Source of the DNA: Opitutaceae bacterium | GTDB taxonomy: Bacteria > Verrucomicrobiota > Verrucomicrobiia > Opitutales > Opitutaceae | Assembly: GCA_016794625.1 (NCBI GenBank) | Contig: JAEUGY010000111.1 | Coordinates: 1 to 35,164 of the forward strand | DNA: 35,164 nucleotides | Direction of reading: 5' to 3' | Shown here: in pieces, positions 7,847 through 16,200 of the stretch | How positions within the stretch are numbered: position 1 is the first letter of the stretch | Layout of the letters: each line of letters opens with the position of its first letter | Made by a program: the position numbers and the translations under genes | The notes under the pieces: model-generated | Told to the model about the DNA's origin: nothing | Database searches by the model: none | Seen by the model: the letters and a program-made list of their open reading frames with translations, nothing else

Positions 7847-7900
7847 CCAGCCCCGGAGAGGGCTGGAATGACGAATGACGAATTCCGAATGACGAATGAA
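7847..7900 (+). repeat. 3' element of VOC gene: stem-loop followed by GAATGAC heptamers
   Basis: A perfect 7-bp stem CCAGCCC/GGGCTGG with a 6-nt loop (7847-7866) begins 6 bp after the stop codon, and its last base is the first base of five in-register heptamers (GAATGAC, GAATGAC, GAATTCC, GAATGAC, GAATGAA, 7866-7900). Orientation is sense to the gene just ended, as at 5874-5920 and 13228-13294. No T-run follows the stem. Confidence 0.7.
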
Positions 7901-8254
7901 TCCGGAGTTCCCAAATGTGGCCGCGGCTTTAGCCGCATTCCGTCGGTCAACGAACGCGGAACGTGTATCTTCCTCCGACTCCCCTTCCCCATGGAGGGCG
8001 CCGCTCCAACGGCGCCGTTAGCCCCATGGCCACCCCTCGCGGGCGTGCCGGCACCCTGAGCCCGTTGAAGCGGTCAAGCGTGAAGCTTGAATTCGGCGTT
8101 CAACGCTCCGTCCACCCGCCACTCCCCCGAATTTAACACAATCCCCTCCTGATAAGGGAATTGCGAATCTCCCGCCCTTGCTGGCTTAAGGATTTCCCTT
8201 AAGTAAAAGTACTCGAACCCTCTCCAGGAGAGTCGATTGAAAGGACTACCTGCC
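7901..8254. other. Intergenic region before porin, with two small stem-loops and an inverted repeat
   Basis: No gene is seen. It holds stem-loops GCGGC-TTTA-GCCGC (7923-7936) and GGCGCCG/CGGCGCC with a 6-nt loop (7997-8016), a short TTCGGCG-TTCAACG pair of heptamers near 8092-8105, and the CTTAAGG/CCTTAAG inverted repeat at 8185-8203. The last 110 bp are AT-richer than their surroundings and are the likely promoter area of the porin gene. Confidence 0.5.
8185..8203. promoter_or_regulatory. Inverted repeat CTTAAGG-N5-CCTTAAG upstream of porin
   Basis: Perfect 7-bp arms with a 5-bp spacer, 51 bp before the porin ATG in the AT-rich part of the leader. The size suits a dimeric regulator's operator. 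It does not match the Pho box (CTGTCAT repeats), so phosphate control cannot be claimed. Confidence 0.4.
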
Positions 8255-9391
8255 ATGAAACTTCCCTCGCCCTGCCACGCTCTTTGGATTGCGACGCTTC
8301 TCCCGTTCGTCTGCACCGGCGCCACCATTGAAGAACGTCTGAAGGAGCTCGAGACCAAGGTCACCCAGCTCTCGGCGGAAAACGCCGCCCTGAAAAAGCA
8401 GGTGGGTCTGAATGACAAGGGCACCGGCCCCGCGCTGGTCACGGTAGCCGGCAAGGAAAAGTCGTTGTCGATCGGCGGATACCTGCAGGTCAACGGGGAA
8501 GTCGGCGAGGCGGCCGATGCCCGCTTTCCCGCCAACGACCGTCTGCTCATTCGCCGGGCCCGGATCACCCTGAAGGGCGCGTTTGCGGAGGGATTCGATT
8601 TCGTCTTCCAGTCCGACTTCGGCAACAACTCCATCGGGGGAGTCAGCGGCTATCGGGCCCAGATCACCGACCTCGCCATCAGCTGGTCAAAGTATACGCT
8701 CGCCACCCTCACCGCCGGTCAATTCAAGACGCCGTACGGCTACGAACAACTGCTGGCCGACACCCGAACTCTCACGGTTGAGCGCTCGCTGCCCAACGAC
8801 TCGCTCACCCTCTCCCGCCAAATCGGCGCCATGCTGTCGGGCACCACCGCCGACAAGCGCCTCAGTTACGCCGCCGGCCTGTTCAACGGCAACGGCGTGA
8901 ACAACGGTGCCAACGACAACGACCAGTTTCTTTATGTGGGCCGGGTCAACGGCACGGTCCTCTCCAGCGACCGGGCCGTCGTCACCCTCGGCGCCAACGC
9001 CTTCACGACGCGCGACACCGGCGCGTTTGTCGGCACCCGCACCGGCCGCGGTCTCGATGCCCAGCTCGTCGCCGGCGCCGCCGGCCTCTATGCCGAGTGG
9101 TTCCGCACTCACTTTGACCGTAGTTCAGGGATAGATACTGATGCCGAAGGCTGGTCGATCCTCGGCAGCTGGCAGCTCGTGCCCAAGACACTGCAGGCCG
9201 TGCTCCGCTACGAAACCTACGACCCCAACCGCGCGCTGAGTGGCGATGACACGCACCTCTGGACGATCGGTGCCAACTACTTCATCAAGGGCGACGACCT
9301 CAAACTCTCGGTCAACTACCTCCTCGGCGACCCCGCCGGCCCCCTCTCCGACCAAGGCCGCCTCCTCGGCCGCTTTCAAGTCATCTTCTAG
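8255..9391 (+). CDS. Outer-membrane porin, phosphate-selective porin O/P type
   Basis: 378 residues from the ATG at 8255, preceded by AAGGA at 8241-8245. A TTG at 8237 with AGGAG before it is an alternative start. Residues 1-23 are a signal peptide, then a short coiled coil (IEERLKELETKVTQLSAENAALKKQ, 25-49) of the kind that trimerises OprO/OprP-type porins or anchors them to the envelope. The rest is an alternating beta-barrel: LSIGGYLQVNGEV, LLIRRARITLKGAFAEGFDFVFQSDFG (the RRAR..L.G....F.F..D.. block typical of the O/P family) and a terminal strand ending GRFQVIF, with the C-terminal Phe needed for barrel assembly. Anion or phosphate selectivity is only a family inference. Confidence 0.85.
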   Translation: MKLPSPCHALWIATLLPFVCTGATIEERLKELETKVTQLSAENAALKKQVGLNDKGTGPALVTVAGKEKSLSIGGYLQVNGEVGEAADARFPANDRLLIRRARITLKGAFAEGFDFVFQSDFGNNSIGGVSGYRAQITDLAISWSKYTLATLTAGQFKTPYGYEQLLADTRTLTVERSLPNDSLTLSRQIGAMLSGTTADKRLSYAAGLFNGNGVNNGANDNDQFLYVGRVNGTVLSSDRAVVTLGANAFTTRDTGAFVGTRTGRGLDAQLVAGAAGLYAEWFRTHFDRSSGIDTDAEGWSILGSWQLVPKTLQAVLRYETYDPNRALSGDDTHLWTIGANYFIKGDDLKLSVNYLLGDPAGPLSDQGRLLGRFQVIF

Positions 9392-9488
9392 GTTCTCGGT
9401 CACGCCTCGGGTGTCTGATTTCTTAAAGCGACGCCAATCCCCGCAGGGTTGGCAATCCCGCCTACACCCGGATCCGATTCCTGCTTGT

Positions 9489-9532
9489 TGTAGGCGGCCT
9501 CGATGAGACCGCGACGGGACCCACGGGTCCCA
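9489..9532 (+). repeat. Dispersed palindromic element, half copy 2
   Basis: One arm (core GGCCTCGATGAGACCGCGA, with an altered outer part) followed by the perfect stem GGGACCC-AC-GGGTCCC at 9516-9531. It lies between the convergent porin and aldo/keto reductase genes, where the GGGACCC stem could also end transcripts. Confidence 0.6.
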
Positions 9533-9556
9533 TCTCCTTTCTTCCCTCGATTCGCA

Positions 9557-10582
9557 CTACACCGGCGCGGGGTTGCGCTCGGTGAAGCCGCGTTGGTGAA
9601 AATACGGGTAGGTCAGCGGCGTCGCACTCGCCTGATCGAGGACGGCGACCTGCGCCGGGGTCAGGGACCAGCCGACCGCCCCGAGGTTCTGACGGAGCTG
9701 CTCCTCGTTACGGGCGCCAATGATGACCGTGGACACCGTGGGACGCTGCAACAGCCAGTTCAAAGCCACCTGGGGAACGGTCTTGCCCGTCTCCGCCGCC
9801 ACCGCATCGAGCGCATCCACGACCCCGTAGAGGTATTCGTCATCCACGACCGGCCCCTGCGCGATTTCTGAGTTCAATCGGCTCGTGGCCGGCTTGGGCT
9901 GCCCCCGACGCAGTTTCCCGGTCAGGCGCGCCCAGCCAAGGGGACTCCAAACCACAGTCCCCACCTTCTGGTCGAGGGCCAGTGGCATCAGCTCCCACTC
10001 AAAGCTGCGCCCGATCAGCGAATAGTAGGCCTGGTGGGCGACGTGCCGGGCCCAACCGTATTTTTCCGAGATCGCCAGCGACTTCATCAGGTGCCAGCCG
10101 GAAAAATTCGAGCAGCCGATATAGCGAATCTTCCCGGCTCGCACAAGGTCATCGAGGGTGCGCAGGGTCTCCTCGACCGGCGTCGATGCATCGAAACCGT
10201 GCAGCTGAAACAGGTCGATCCAGTCCGTCCCGAGCCGGCGCAGTGCCGCCTCGACCGAGCGAGTCAGGTGGTGCCGTGACGAGCCGACATCATTCGGTCC
10301 TTTGCCCGAACGAAATGTGGCTTTGGTGGAAATCAGGACCTGATCACGCCTGCCCGCCAGGGCCTTGCCCAGCACCTCTTCCGAACGGCCGTTCGAATAG
10401 ACATCCGCGCTGTCGAAGAGCGTAATGCCCGCATCCAGGCAGACATCGACCAGGCGTTTGGCCTCATCGACCTCCTGGCCGCCCCAGGCACGAAAAAAGT
10501 CCGTCGTGCCACCAAATGTCGCCGTGCCGAAGCTCAGCACCGGCACCTTGAGTCCCGAACCACCTAGGTATCTATAGTCCAT
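9557..10582 (-). CDS. Aldo/keto reductase
   Basis: 341 residues, the normal length of a single-domain AKR (beta/alpha)8 barrel, which reduces aldehydes or ketones with NADPH. The catalytic tetrad is in place: Asp57 and Tyr62 (LFDSADVYSNGRSEEVLGKAL), Lys87 (ISTKATF) and His128 (DLFQLHGFD). The N-terminus YRYLGGSGLKVPVLSFGTATFGG and the cofactor segments IRYIGCSNFSGW (about 154-165) and VIIGARNEEQL (286-296) are characteristic of the YajO/Tas-like (aryl-alcohol dehydrogenase-like) branch. The ATG at 10582 is the natural start. The substrate is unknown; such enzymes are often general detoxifiers. It is convergent with the porin gene. Confidence 0.93.
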   Translation of the reverse strand: MDYRYLGGSGLKVPVLSFGTATFGGTTDFFRAWGGQEVDEAKRLVDVCLDAGITLFDSADVYSNGRSEEVLGKALAGRRDQVLISTKATFRSGKGPNDVGSSRHHLTRSVEAALRRLGTDWIDLFQLHGFDASTPVEETLRTLDDLVRAGKIRYIGCSNFSGWHLMKSLAISEKYGWARHVAHQAYYSLIGRSFEWELMPLALDQKVGTVVWSPLGWARLTGKLRRGQPKPATSRLNSEIAQGPVVDDEYLYGVVDALDAVAAETGKTVPQVALNWLLQRPTVSTVIIGARNEEQLRQNLGAVGWSLTPAQVAVLDQASATPLTYPYFHQRGFTERNPAPV

Positions 10583-10991
10583 AAAGTGTCTTTACCTTGG
10601 CCCCGGAGTGCCGGAGATCCCGCCTCCAGCATCTGAACTCTCGACGCGACATCAGAACCCGCGGAGTCGGCGAACCCGCTTCCAACGGAGGCAGTGGATA
10701 AACTTGGGGCCATCGGGTCAACCCACTCGCCAGCCTCGTTCCGAGTTCGCGTCCATTCATAGTCCATTCGAGGTCGTTTCGCGATCCAAGCCGTTGCATC
10801 GGCCCATCTGGCGCACCGTTGCCGGGGTTTGCATTCGGGTCAACCGGGTGGCTTGGTTTTTGCCGCCGCCCCGCTTGAATCGTAAAATCTTGCCTCGGCG
10901 GCTGTCCTTGACCACCTCGTTAGCGCGTTTCGGCGACCTCAGGCTCCCTTCGAGCCGGCGCCACCGTCCCCCCGTCCTCGTTCTCACCCTC
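10583..10991. other. Divergent intergenic region with a degenerate dispersed-repeat copy
   Basis: No gene is recognised. Positions about 10661-10693 (CGCGGAGTCGGCGAACCC, then GCTTCCAACGGAGG) are a decayed right arm of the CCACCTCCAACG palindromic family. The 100 bp before the cytochrome ATG include a TTGACC hexamer near 10907 but no matching -10 box that I trust. The remainder is featureless. Confidence 0.4.
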
Positions 10992-11441
10992 ATGAAAAAA
11001 GTCCTGTCCTTGTTCCTCGCCCTCGCTGTTTTGACGCCGGTTCTGCCGAGTCTCCATGCCCAGGAGTCCGGCAAGAAGGAAACCGAGTTGGAAACCGCCA
11101 TGGGCAAGATGAACGGTGCCTTCCGCAAACTGCGCCGCCAGATCACCGATGCGTCAAAGAACGCCGACTCGCTCGACTTGGTCGCGAAGCTCCGCGCCGC
11201 CGCCGATGAGTCCACCAAACTGATCCCTGCTCTGGCTGCTGAAAAGCCTGAGGCCGAGCGCGCCGCGTTCGTTGCCGCCTATAAAAAGCAAATGCAGCAA
11301 TTTATGGCCAGCTTGGCCCCGCTAGAGGCGGCCCTAAAGGCCAACGATAATGCGGCAGCCGAGAAGTTTGTGACCGAGCTCGATGGCCAGAAGAAAAAGG
11401 GCCACAAGGAGTTCAAGAAGCCCGACGAAAAGAAGAGCTGA
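10992..11441 (+). CDS. Cytochrome b562-like periplasmic protein
   Basis: 149 residues from ATG 10992. A signal peptide (MKKVLSLFLALAVLTPVLPSLHA, cleavage about 23) precedes an all-helical domain of about 110 residues, the size of E. coli cytochrome b562. The first helix ELETAMGKMNGAFRKL lines up with the b562 segment DLEDNMETLNDNLKVI, placing Met37 at the heme-binding Met7. The last helix KKKGHKEFKKP lines up with RNAYHQKYR, placing His138 at the heme-binding His102. The middle LVAKLRAAADESTKLIPA also fits. Both heme ligands therefore appear to be kept, and a four-helix-bundle b-type cytochrome is likely (there is no CxxCH). Its redox partner is unknown. An intrinsic terminator follows the gene, which is probably monocistronic. 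Confidence 0.75.
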   Translation: MKKVLSLFLALAVLTPVLPSLHAQESGKKETELETAMGKMNGAFRKLRRQITDASKNADSLDLVAKLRAAADESTKLIPALAAEKPEAERAAFVAAYKKQMQQFMASLAPLEAALKANDNAAAEKFVTELDGQKKKGHKEFKKPDEKKS

Positions 11442-11480
11442 CGATCCTCCCTCCGTCGGACGGTCTTCGGGATCGTCCAG

Positions 11481-11527
11481 AGGCCGCGGACACCGCTCCA
11501 CCGGGGCGGGCGTCGCGGCCTTTTTCT
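11481..11527 (+). terminator. Rho-independent terminator of the cytochrome b562-like gene
   Basis: Stem AGGCCGCG (11481-11488) pairs with CGCGGCCT (11514-11521), followed by TTTTTCTT. A second stem, GACGATCC/GGATCGTC (11440-11447 and 11470-11477), starts at the stop codon. This is the only stem in the window that I see with a proper T-run. Confidence 0.75.
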
Positions 11528-11687
11528 TGCCGTTTTGCTAATCCGCCGTCGTTGGCTAGCCTGCGCCATGACCCTTCGTCGCCTCCCCGATTTCAAACCC
11601 ATCGAAGGGCCCACCACGCCAGTGATTGAACCACCGATCCCGCGTTCGCGCGGTGCGGTGGCTCAAGTGCGAGCCAACGAGCGTGTC

Positions 11688-11800
11688 CGTTGGAGGTGGG
11701 GTCGCCGACCCCGCGCAGATGGGCGTCGCGTGAAGAGAAGGGAAAACGGAGGCGGACCCTGGCGGGCCCGTCGCGGCCTCCCCGAGGCCACCTCCATCGG
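11688..11800. repeat. 113-bp dispersed palindromic element, copy 3
   Basis: The left arm (11688-11715) starts CGTTGGAGGTGG and then has the stem GGGGTC-GCC-GACCCC. The right arm (11771-11800) has GGCCTC-CCC-GAGGCC and ends CCACCTCCATCGG. Total length matches copy 1 (112 bp). Compared with copy 1, the left stem has changed on both sides (GGCCTC/GAGGCC to GGGGTC/GACCCC), so pairing is kept. It lies between the cytochrome gene and the J-domain gene; I see no gene in the rest of the 478-bp gap. Confidence 0.7.
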
Positions 11801-11919
11801 AACCCCTGCGGATTATCCATACCCGGTCTCTTGGTTAACGAATACATGTCGCCGCGGGATCTGTGTCCCTCCGTGGTTTGCCAACGGGTCGAATCGCTTC
11901 AACGGTCGAAAAACCTGCG

Positions 11920-13041
11920 ATGAAGTCTGAACCGCGCCGGCCCAAGGCCGCAAAATCGCCGTCCAGCGCATCCGCCCCGCGGCGGACAGCGAAGGCCCAT
12001 CCGCCGGTCCGCCCGACCGGGCCGGGCACCCTGGTCGTGGTCGACAATCGTCCGCTGCGTCACACAGCGTGGGCGGAGTACCATCGGGCGCGGAAGCGGT
12101 CTGAAAAGGCCAATGCGGACCTGCGGCGGCATGAGGATGTCGACGTGCCCGCCTTCCGGGAGTGGTTTCACCGCACGTTTCCGGTCGAAATCTCGACCTT
12201 GCGACAGATCCACGAGGAGGTGGTGCTGAAGGGGGAACAGGTGCGGCGGGTGGACTGGATGAGCGACGTCACCGGGCGCTCTCCGCAGAGTGTCTGGCGC
12301 GAGTACAAGAAAGCCGAGCAACGTCACGCGGACCGGCGGGAGGAAGAGGTCCGCACGGGTCAGTCACAACCACGGATCAAGCCGGATCCTTACAGTCAGG
12401 ATCTGTCGAAGCTACTCGACGCGTTCTTCGATGCCGAATCGAGCGACGATGCGTCCTTCGACCCGTCCGGCGGGGGCCCCGCAGGCCCGGACTCCTCCGA
12501 CCCCTGGGACAACGACACCGACCCCACGGAGGATCGCAGTACTGACCCGGACCCCACCAGCCCGGCCAGCTCCCACGCCGCGTCCGACTTCCTGCCCGCC
12601 CGCGAGATTTACCGTCGCCTGGTGCAACACCTGCATCCCGACCGCGGCGGCGAATGGACCCCCGCCCGCGAGCGACTCTGGCACGAGGTGCAGGCGGCCT
12701 GGGCGGCCCGCGATGCCGACTGGCTGGCGCGACTCGAATCGGATTGGGAAAGCGCCCACGCCACCCTCCAACCCGATTCCCCGCTCAGCCACCTGCGCCG
12801 GGCCATTCGGGAACTCGAAGCCGCCCGCCGCGACGTCGAGCGCAAGCTCCGCGCCTATCGCAAGAGTCAGGAATGGCGCTTCACCACCTCCCTGCCCCAA
12901 CGCGCCAAACTCCACCGTCACCTCAAGGCCGGCCTCGAGCACGAACTGCAGTCCATCAGCGCGTATCTCCGCCACCTCGACGAACGACTCGCTTCCTGGG
13001 ACTCCCGCCGCTCCCCCCACCGCCGAGCCAAGAAGGAGTAG
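11920..13041 (+). CDS. J-domain-like protein with internal HPD motif
   Basis: 373 residues from ATG 11920. A GTG at 11863 could add 19, and no SD is seen for either. The N-terminal 35 residues are basic and disordered (KSEPRRPKAAKS). Residues about 40-150 are charged and helical (WAEYHRARKRSEKANADLRRHEDVDVPAFREWFHRTF). An acidic Asp/Ser/Pro linker spans about 170-220, then comes a J-domain-like segment REIYRRLVQHLHPDRGGEW (228-246) with the HPD tripeptide at 239-241, followed by ERLWHEVQAAWAARDADWLARLE. A basic coiled-coil tail ends the protein. J domains stimulate the ATPase of Hsp70 partners; the placement in the second half, after a flexible linker, is unlike DnaJ. Two Hsp70-like genes lie 8 kb downstream, but a link is only a guess. 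A short relic of a paralogue lies at 16758-16807. Confidence 0.7.
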   Translation: MKSEPRRPKAAKSPSSASAPRRTAKAHPPVRPTGPGTLVVVDNRPLRHTAWAEYHRARKRSEKANADLRRHEDVDVPAFREWFHRTFPVEISTLRQIHEEVVLKGEQVRRVDWMSDVTGRSPQSVWREYKKAEQRHADRREEEVRTGQSQPRIKPDPYSQDLSKLLDAFFDAESSDDASFDPSGGGPAGPDSSDPWDNDTDPTEDRSTDPDPTSPASSHAASDFLPAREIYRRLVQHLHPDRGGEWTPARERLWHEVQAAWAARDADWLARLESDWESAHATLQPDSPLSHLRRAIRELEAARRDVERKLRAYRKSQEWRFTTSLPQRAKLHRHLKAGLEHELQSISAYLRHLDERLASWDSRRSPHRRAKKE

Positions 13042-13071
13042 CCGGAAGGTCGGCCGTCAAAGATCGGCGCC

Positions 13072-13170
13072 CGTTGGAGGTGGGGTCGCCGCCCCCGCGC
13101 GGGTTGGCCCGTGGAGCGATTCAGGCGGGACTCGAGGGTCCCGTCGCGGCCTCACCGAGGCCACCTCCAA
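13072..13170. repeat. Dispersed palindromic element, copy 4
   Basis: The left arm starts at 13072 with CGTTGGAGGTGG and GGGGTC-GCC-GCCCCC (one mismatch in the stem). The right arm, from about 13144, has GGCCTC-ACC-GAGGCC and CCACCTCCAA. A GGGACTCGAGGGTCCC stem lies before the right arm. It sits 30 bp after the J-domain gene. Confidence 0.65.
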
Positions 13171-13177
13171 CAGCCAT

Positions 13178-13294
13178 TTCGAGCTTCACGCTTCGCCCTT
13201 CGAACTTCCCGCCCACGGGGCGGGTCATTCGTCATTCGTCATTCGTCATTCGTCATTCGTCATTCGTCATTCCGCGCCCGCTCCGCGGGCGCGG
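13178..13294 (-). repeat. 3' composite element of the TonB receptor gene, with six TTCGTCA/TGACGAA units
   Basis: Read in the minus sense from the receptor's stop at 13295: a 9-bp stem CCGCGCCCG/CGGGCGCGG with 5-nt loop (13272-13294), six perfect 7-bp repeats (13228-13269, TTCGTCA on plus; GAATGAC register on minus), the stem CCCGCCC/GGGCGGG with 3-nt loop (13208-13224), then GAANNNN heptamers (13178-13212). The order is identical to 5823-5920, and the segment from TTCGCCC through CCCGCCCAC is the same there. Confidence 0.8.
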
Positions 13295-16200
13295 TCAGAA
13301 CTTCCCGTTCACGCCGAAGGAGAACTGGGCGCCGTAGTCTTCGTAGTTGGTCAGCGCGGCCCAGGACGGCGCCACGGGGCCGGACACTTCCCATTCGGTC
13401 GTGTCGTTGAGGATGTTGCGTCCGGCGACAAAGACCGAGAACCGGCGGCTCAGCTGCCAGGCGAGGTTGGCATCCAACTGCGACCGTTCGCGGATGTACT
13501 CGCGGGCGTCCGTGAACGCATTGCTGGTATCGCGCAGCTGCTTGCCCTTGTAGTTGAGCAGCACATTGCCGGAAAAGCGTCCAAAACTGAAGTTCAGCCC
13601 CATGTTGCGGCTGCGGGGCGTGTAGTTGCCAAAATCGGACGGTGTGGTCCGCGATCCTGAGAGATCGAGGTGGGTGATGTTGCCCCGCACGGTCAGGTGC
13701 TTGCCCCATTCGCCGAGCTGGCGGATATTGGCGAGCGGGAACACCACGTTCGCTTCCCAGCCCTGGATGCGCGCATCGCTGACATTGATGCGGGTGGTGT
13801 AGCGATAACCGAGGTAATCTTGCGAGAGTCCGAGCTGGTCCAGCAACCCCGCGTCCGCCGTCAACGACAGATTGGAGAAGAAGTCCTTGATGTCCTTCTT
13901 GAAGTAGTTGAACGAGATCGTGCCATTGTGCGGCAGGTAGTACTCGAGAGCGAAGTCGTAGTTCTTCGCGGTCCAGGGCTTGAGGGTGGTGTTCGAGGAC
14001 GTGATGAAGCCCGGGATGCTGCCCGAGATATTGGGATCAAAGCTGACATTGTCGGACACGCTCAGGCTGGGCACGATATCGACGATGCGCGGGCGGCCGA
14101 CCGTCTCGGCGTAGGCCGCGCGCAGCTGCAACCCATCGAAGATTTCAATCGTGGAGTGCAGGCTGGGGAAGAAATGGTCGTAGTCGCGTTCATTGTACTG
14201 GCCGCGGTACTTGTAGACCAGCGCCACATCCTCGCCGGAACCGGCGACACCGGCCTCGGGTTTGCGCACGAATGCGCCATTGACCTTGATGAGGTCGCCA
14301 TTGGCATCGCGCTGGAAGACCGCGCTGCTGTCCTGTTTGAAGCCGTAGCCCCAGTTCTCCGTCAGTTCATAACGCACGCCGCCGACGAGGCGGACGCGGT
14401 TGAAGAGGCGGGTGTCACCCATGACGTAACCGGCCGAGATGCGCTCGTACACGAGCGGGGAGCGCACCGCGATGTTGCGCAGGGTGTCGCCGACATTCGA
14501 GGGGGTGCGCACAAAGTGGGTGGGATTCGCCTTGAAGTAGTCATAGACGACGTAGGGGCTGGGCCATTGCACACCCGGCCGGCCGAAGCCAGGACTGGTC
14601 CCGGCGGCCGCGGCGTCGAGAAACGCCGCCATGCCCTCATCCCCGTTGTTCAGCACGCCGTTCGGGCCGGCGTAGGTCCAGGCGATGAGCGCGTAGTCGA
14701 TCTCGCGTTCCAGCTCGGTCGCCGACCCGCCGATGGACACGCGGACCGGGATCCGGCCAAGGTCAAAGTCGCGGCTGACCTTGCCGCGGGCCTGCACGAC
14801 GGTGTCCTCGGCCGACTGCGGTTCGCCCTGCACCTGACCCAGGTTGTAGTTCGCCAGCACCGTGGAATCGATGACGCCGCCAGTGGCGTTGAGCGTGGCG
14901 ATGGGGCCGATCGCGCCGGTTTCGTTGTCGACGCCGGAGTAGTTGACCGTGCGCACATCCCTCAGGCTCGTGCCCATGCCGCGGAAGAAGCCCTTGGCGA
15001 TGTCGCGCGCATTGCTCGCCGAGTGGGAGAAGCTCGCACCGACCTCCGCCTTCCACAATCCGCGGTCCAGATTCCACTGGCCCTTCAATGTGCGAGTCAG
15101 CCCGTGCCGCTGCTGGAAGCTGTTGCCGAGCGAGGCCGTGCCCGTGCCGGAGGCGCCGGTCGATCCGTTGATGAAGGTCTCTCCCCACGAAACTGGAGTT
15201 CCGTTCCCCACATTGTAGGTCAACGTGCGGGTGCCCTGCATCTGCTCAAAGGCGTTGGCCTCCGCCGAGAAGGAGACGGTGTGGCCGTCCAGCGGCTTCC
15301 AGTCGAACTTGATCGAGCCGGAATTGCTGGTCTGAAGGTTGGCGCCATAGCTGGTGGCGGTGGAGTTGGTCTGGGGATTCGTGACCGAAGCGCCGGACCC
15401 GCTGTACCGCCGGCCGAGGACCGCGCGGTTCTGCAGGTAATACTGGCTGTTGGTCGACAGGTTGACCACGTAGCCGAACCGGTCGTTGACGGGCTCGAGG
15501 TAGTTGAATTTAAACGACGGGCGGATCTTGTAGGTGTCGCCGCTTCCCGGCCCGGGGGTCTGCTCGAATTCGAACGCCTTTTCGTTGACCGAAAAATAGG
15601 TGGAAAAGCCGATCTGGCGACTGGGGCTCTCGAAGGCGGACCGGCTGATGAAATTCACGGCGCCGCCGAGCAGATTGGCCGCGACATCGGGGGTCGGCAG
15701 CTTGATCACCTCGATGCGGGCAATATTGTTGATGTTCGCCTGCTCAAGCACGAACTGGCGCGTGTGCGTCTGGGTATTGCTCAGCGCAGCGCTGGCCATC
15801 TGGGCGCCGTCGAAGGTGACATTGGTGTAGTTGGAGTTGAAGCCGCGCACCATGATGCCGGACAAGTTGTTGCCATCCTTCATCTCAAAGCTGATGCCGG
15901 GCAGGTGCTTCACAAACTCGCCGATGTTGCCCTGGTTGATTTCACCGAAGGCATCCGTCGACACCACCTCGCGCTTGCTCGGGGCAAACCGCTGCTCGTT
16001 GATCGCAATGGCGGCGGCGTTGTACTCGCGGTCGGCTGCGATGACAAACGGGTTCAACTCCACCACCCCGTCGGCACCGGCGTCACCACCGCGCGTCAGG
16101 ACGACATCCTGCCGCACCGTTGAACCCGCAGGAACGATGACCTTGATCTCGCGCCGCTGCAGTCCGGTGAAAAACACCTCGAGGGTCACCTCACCGGCGG

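Noticed and set aside
13228-13276. Possible CRISPR-like or coding tandem repeat
   Set aside because: The units are 7 bp without spacers, so it is a simple tandem repeat, not CRISPR, and no reading frame with a domain runs through it.
12290-13660. 456-codon plus-strand frame overlapping the J-domain gene
   Set aside because: It runs through repeat DNA and into the TonB receptor gene on the opposite strand; it is Pro/Arg/Ser-rich with no domain.
13670-16123. 817-codon open frame on the plus strand
   Set aside because: It is antisense to the TonB receptor gene; its composition mirrors the sense codons and no domain is recognisable.
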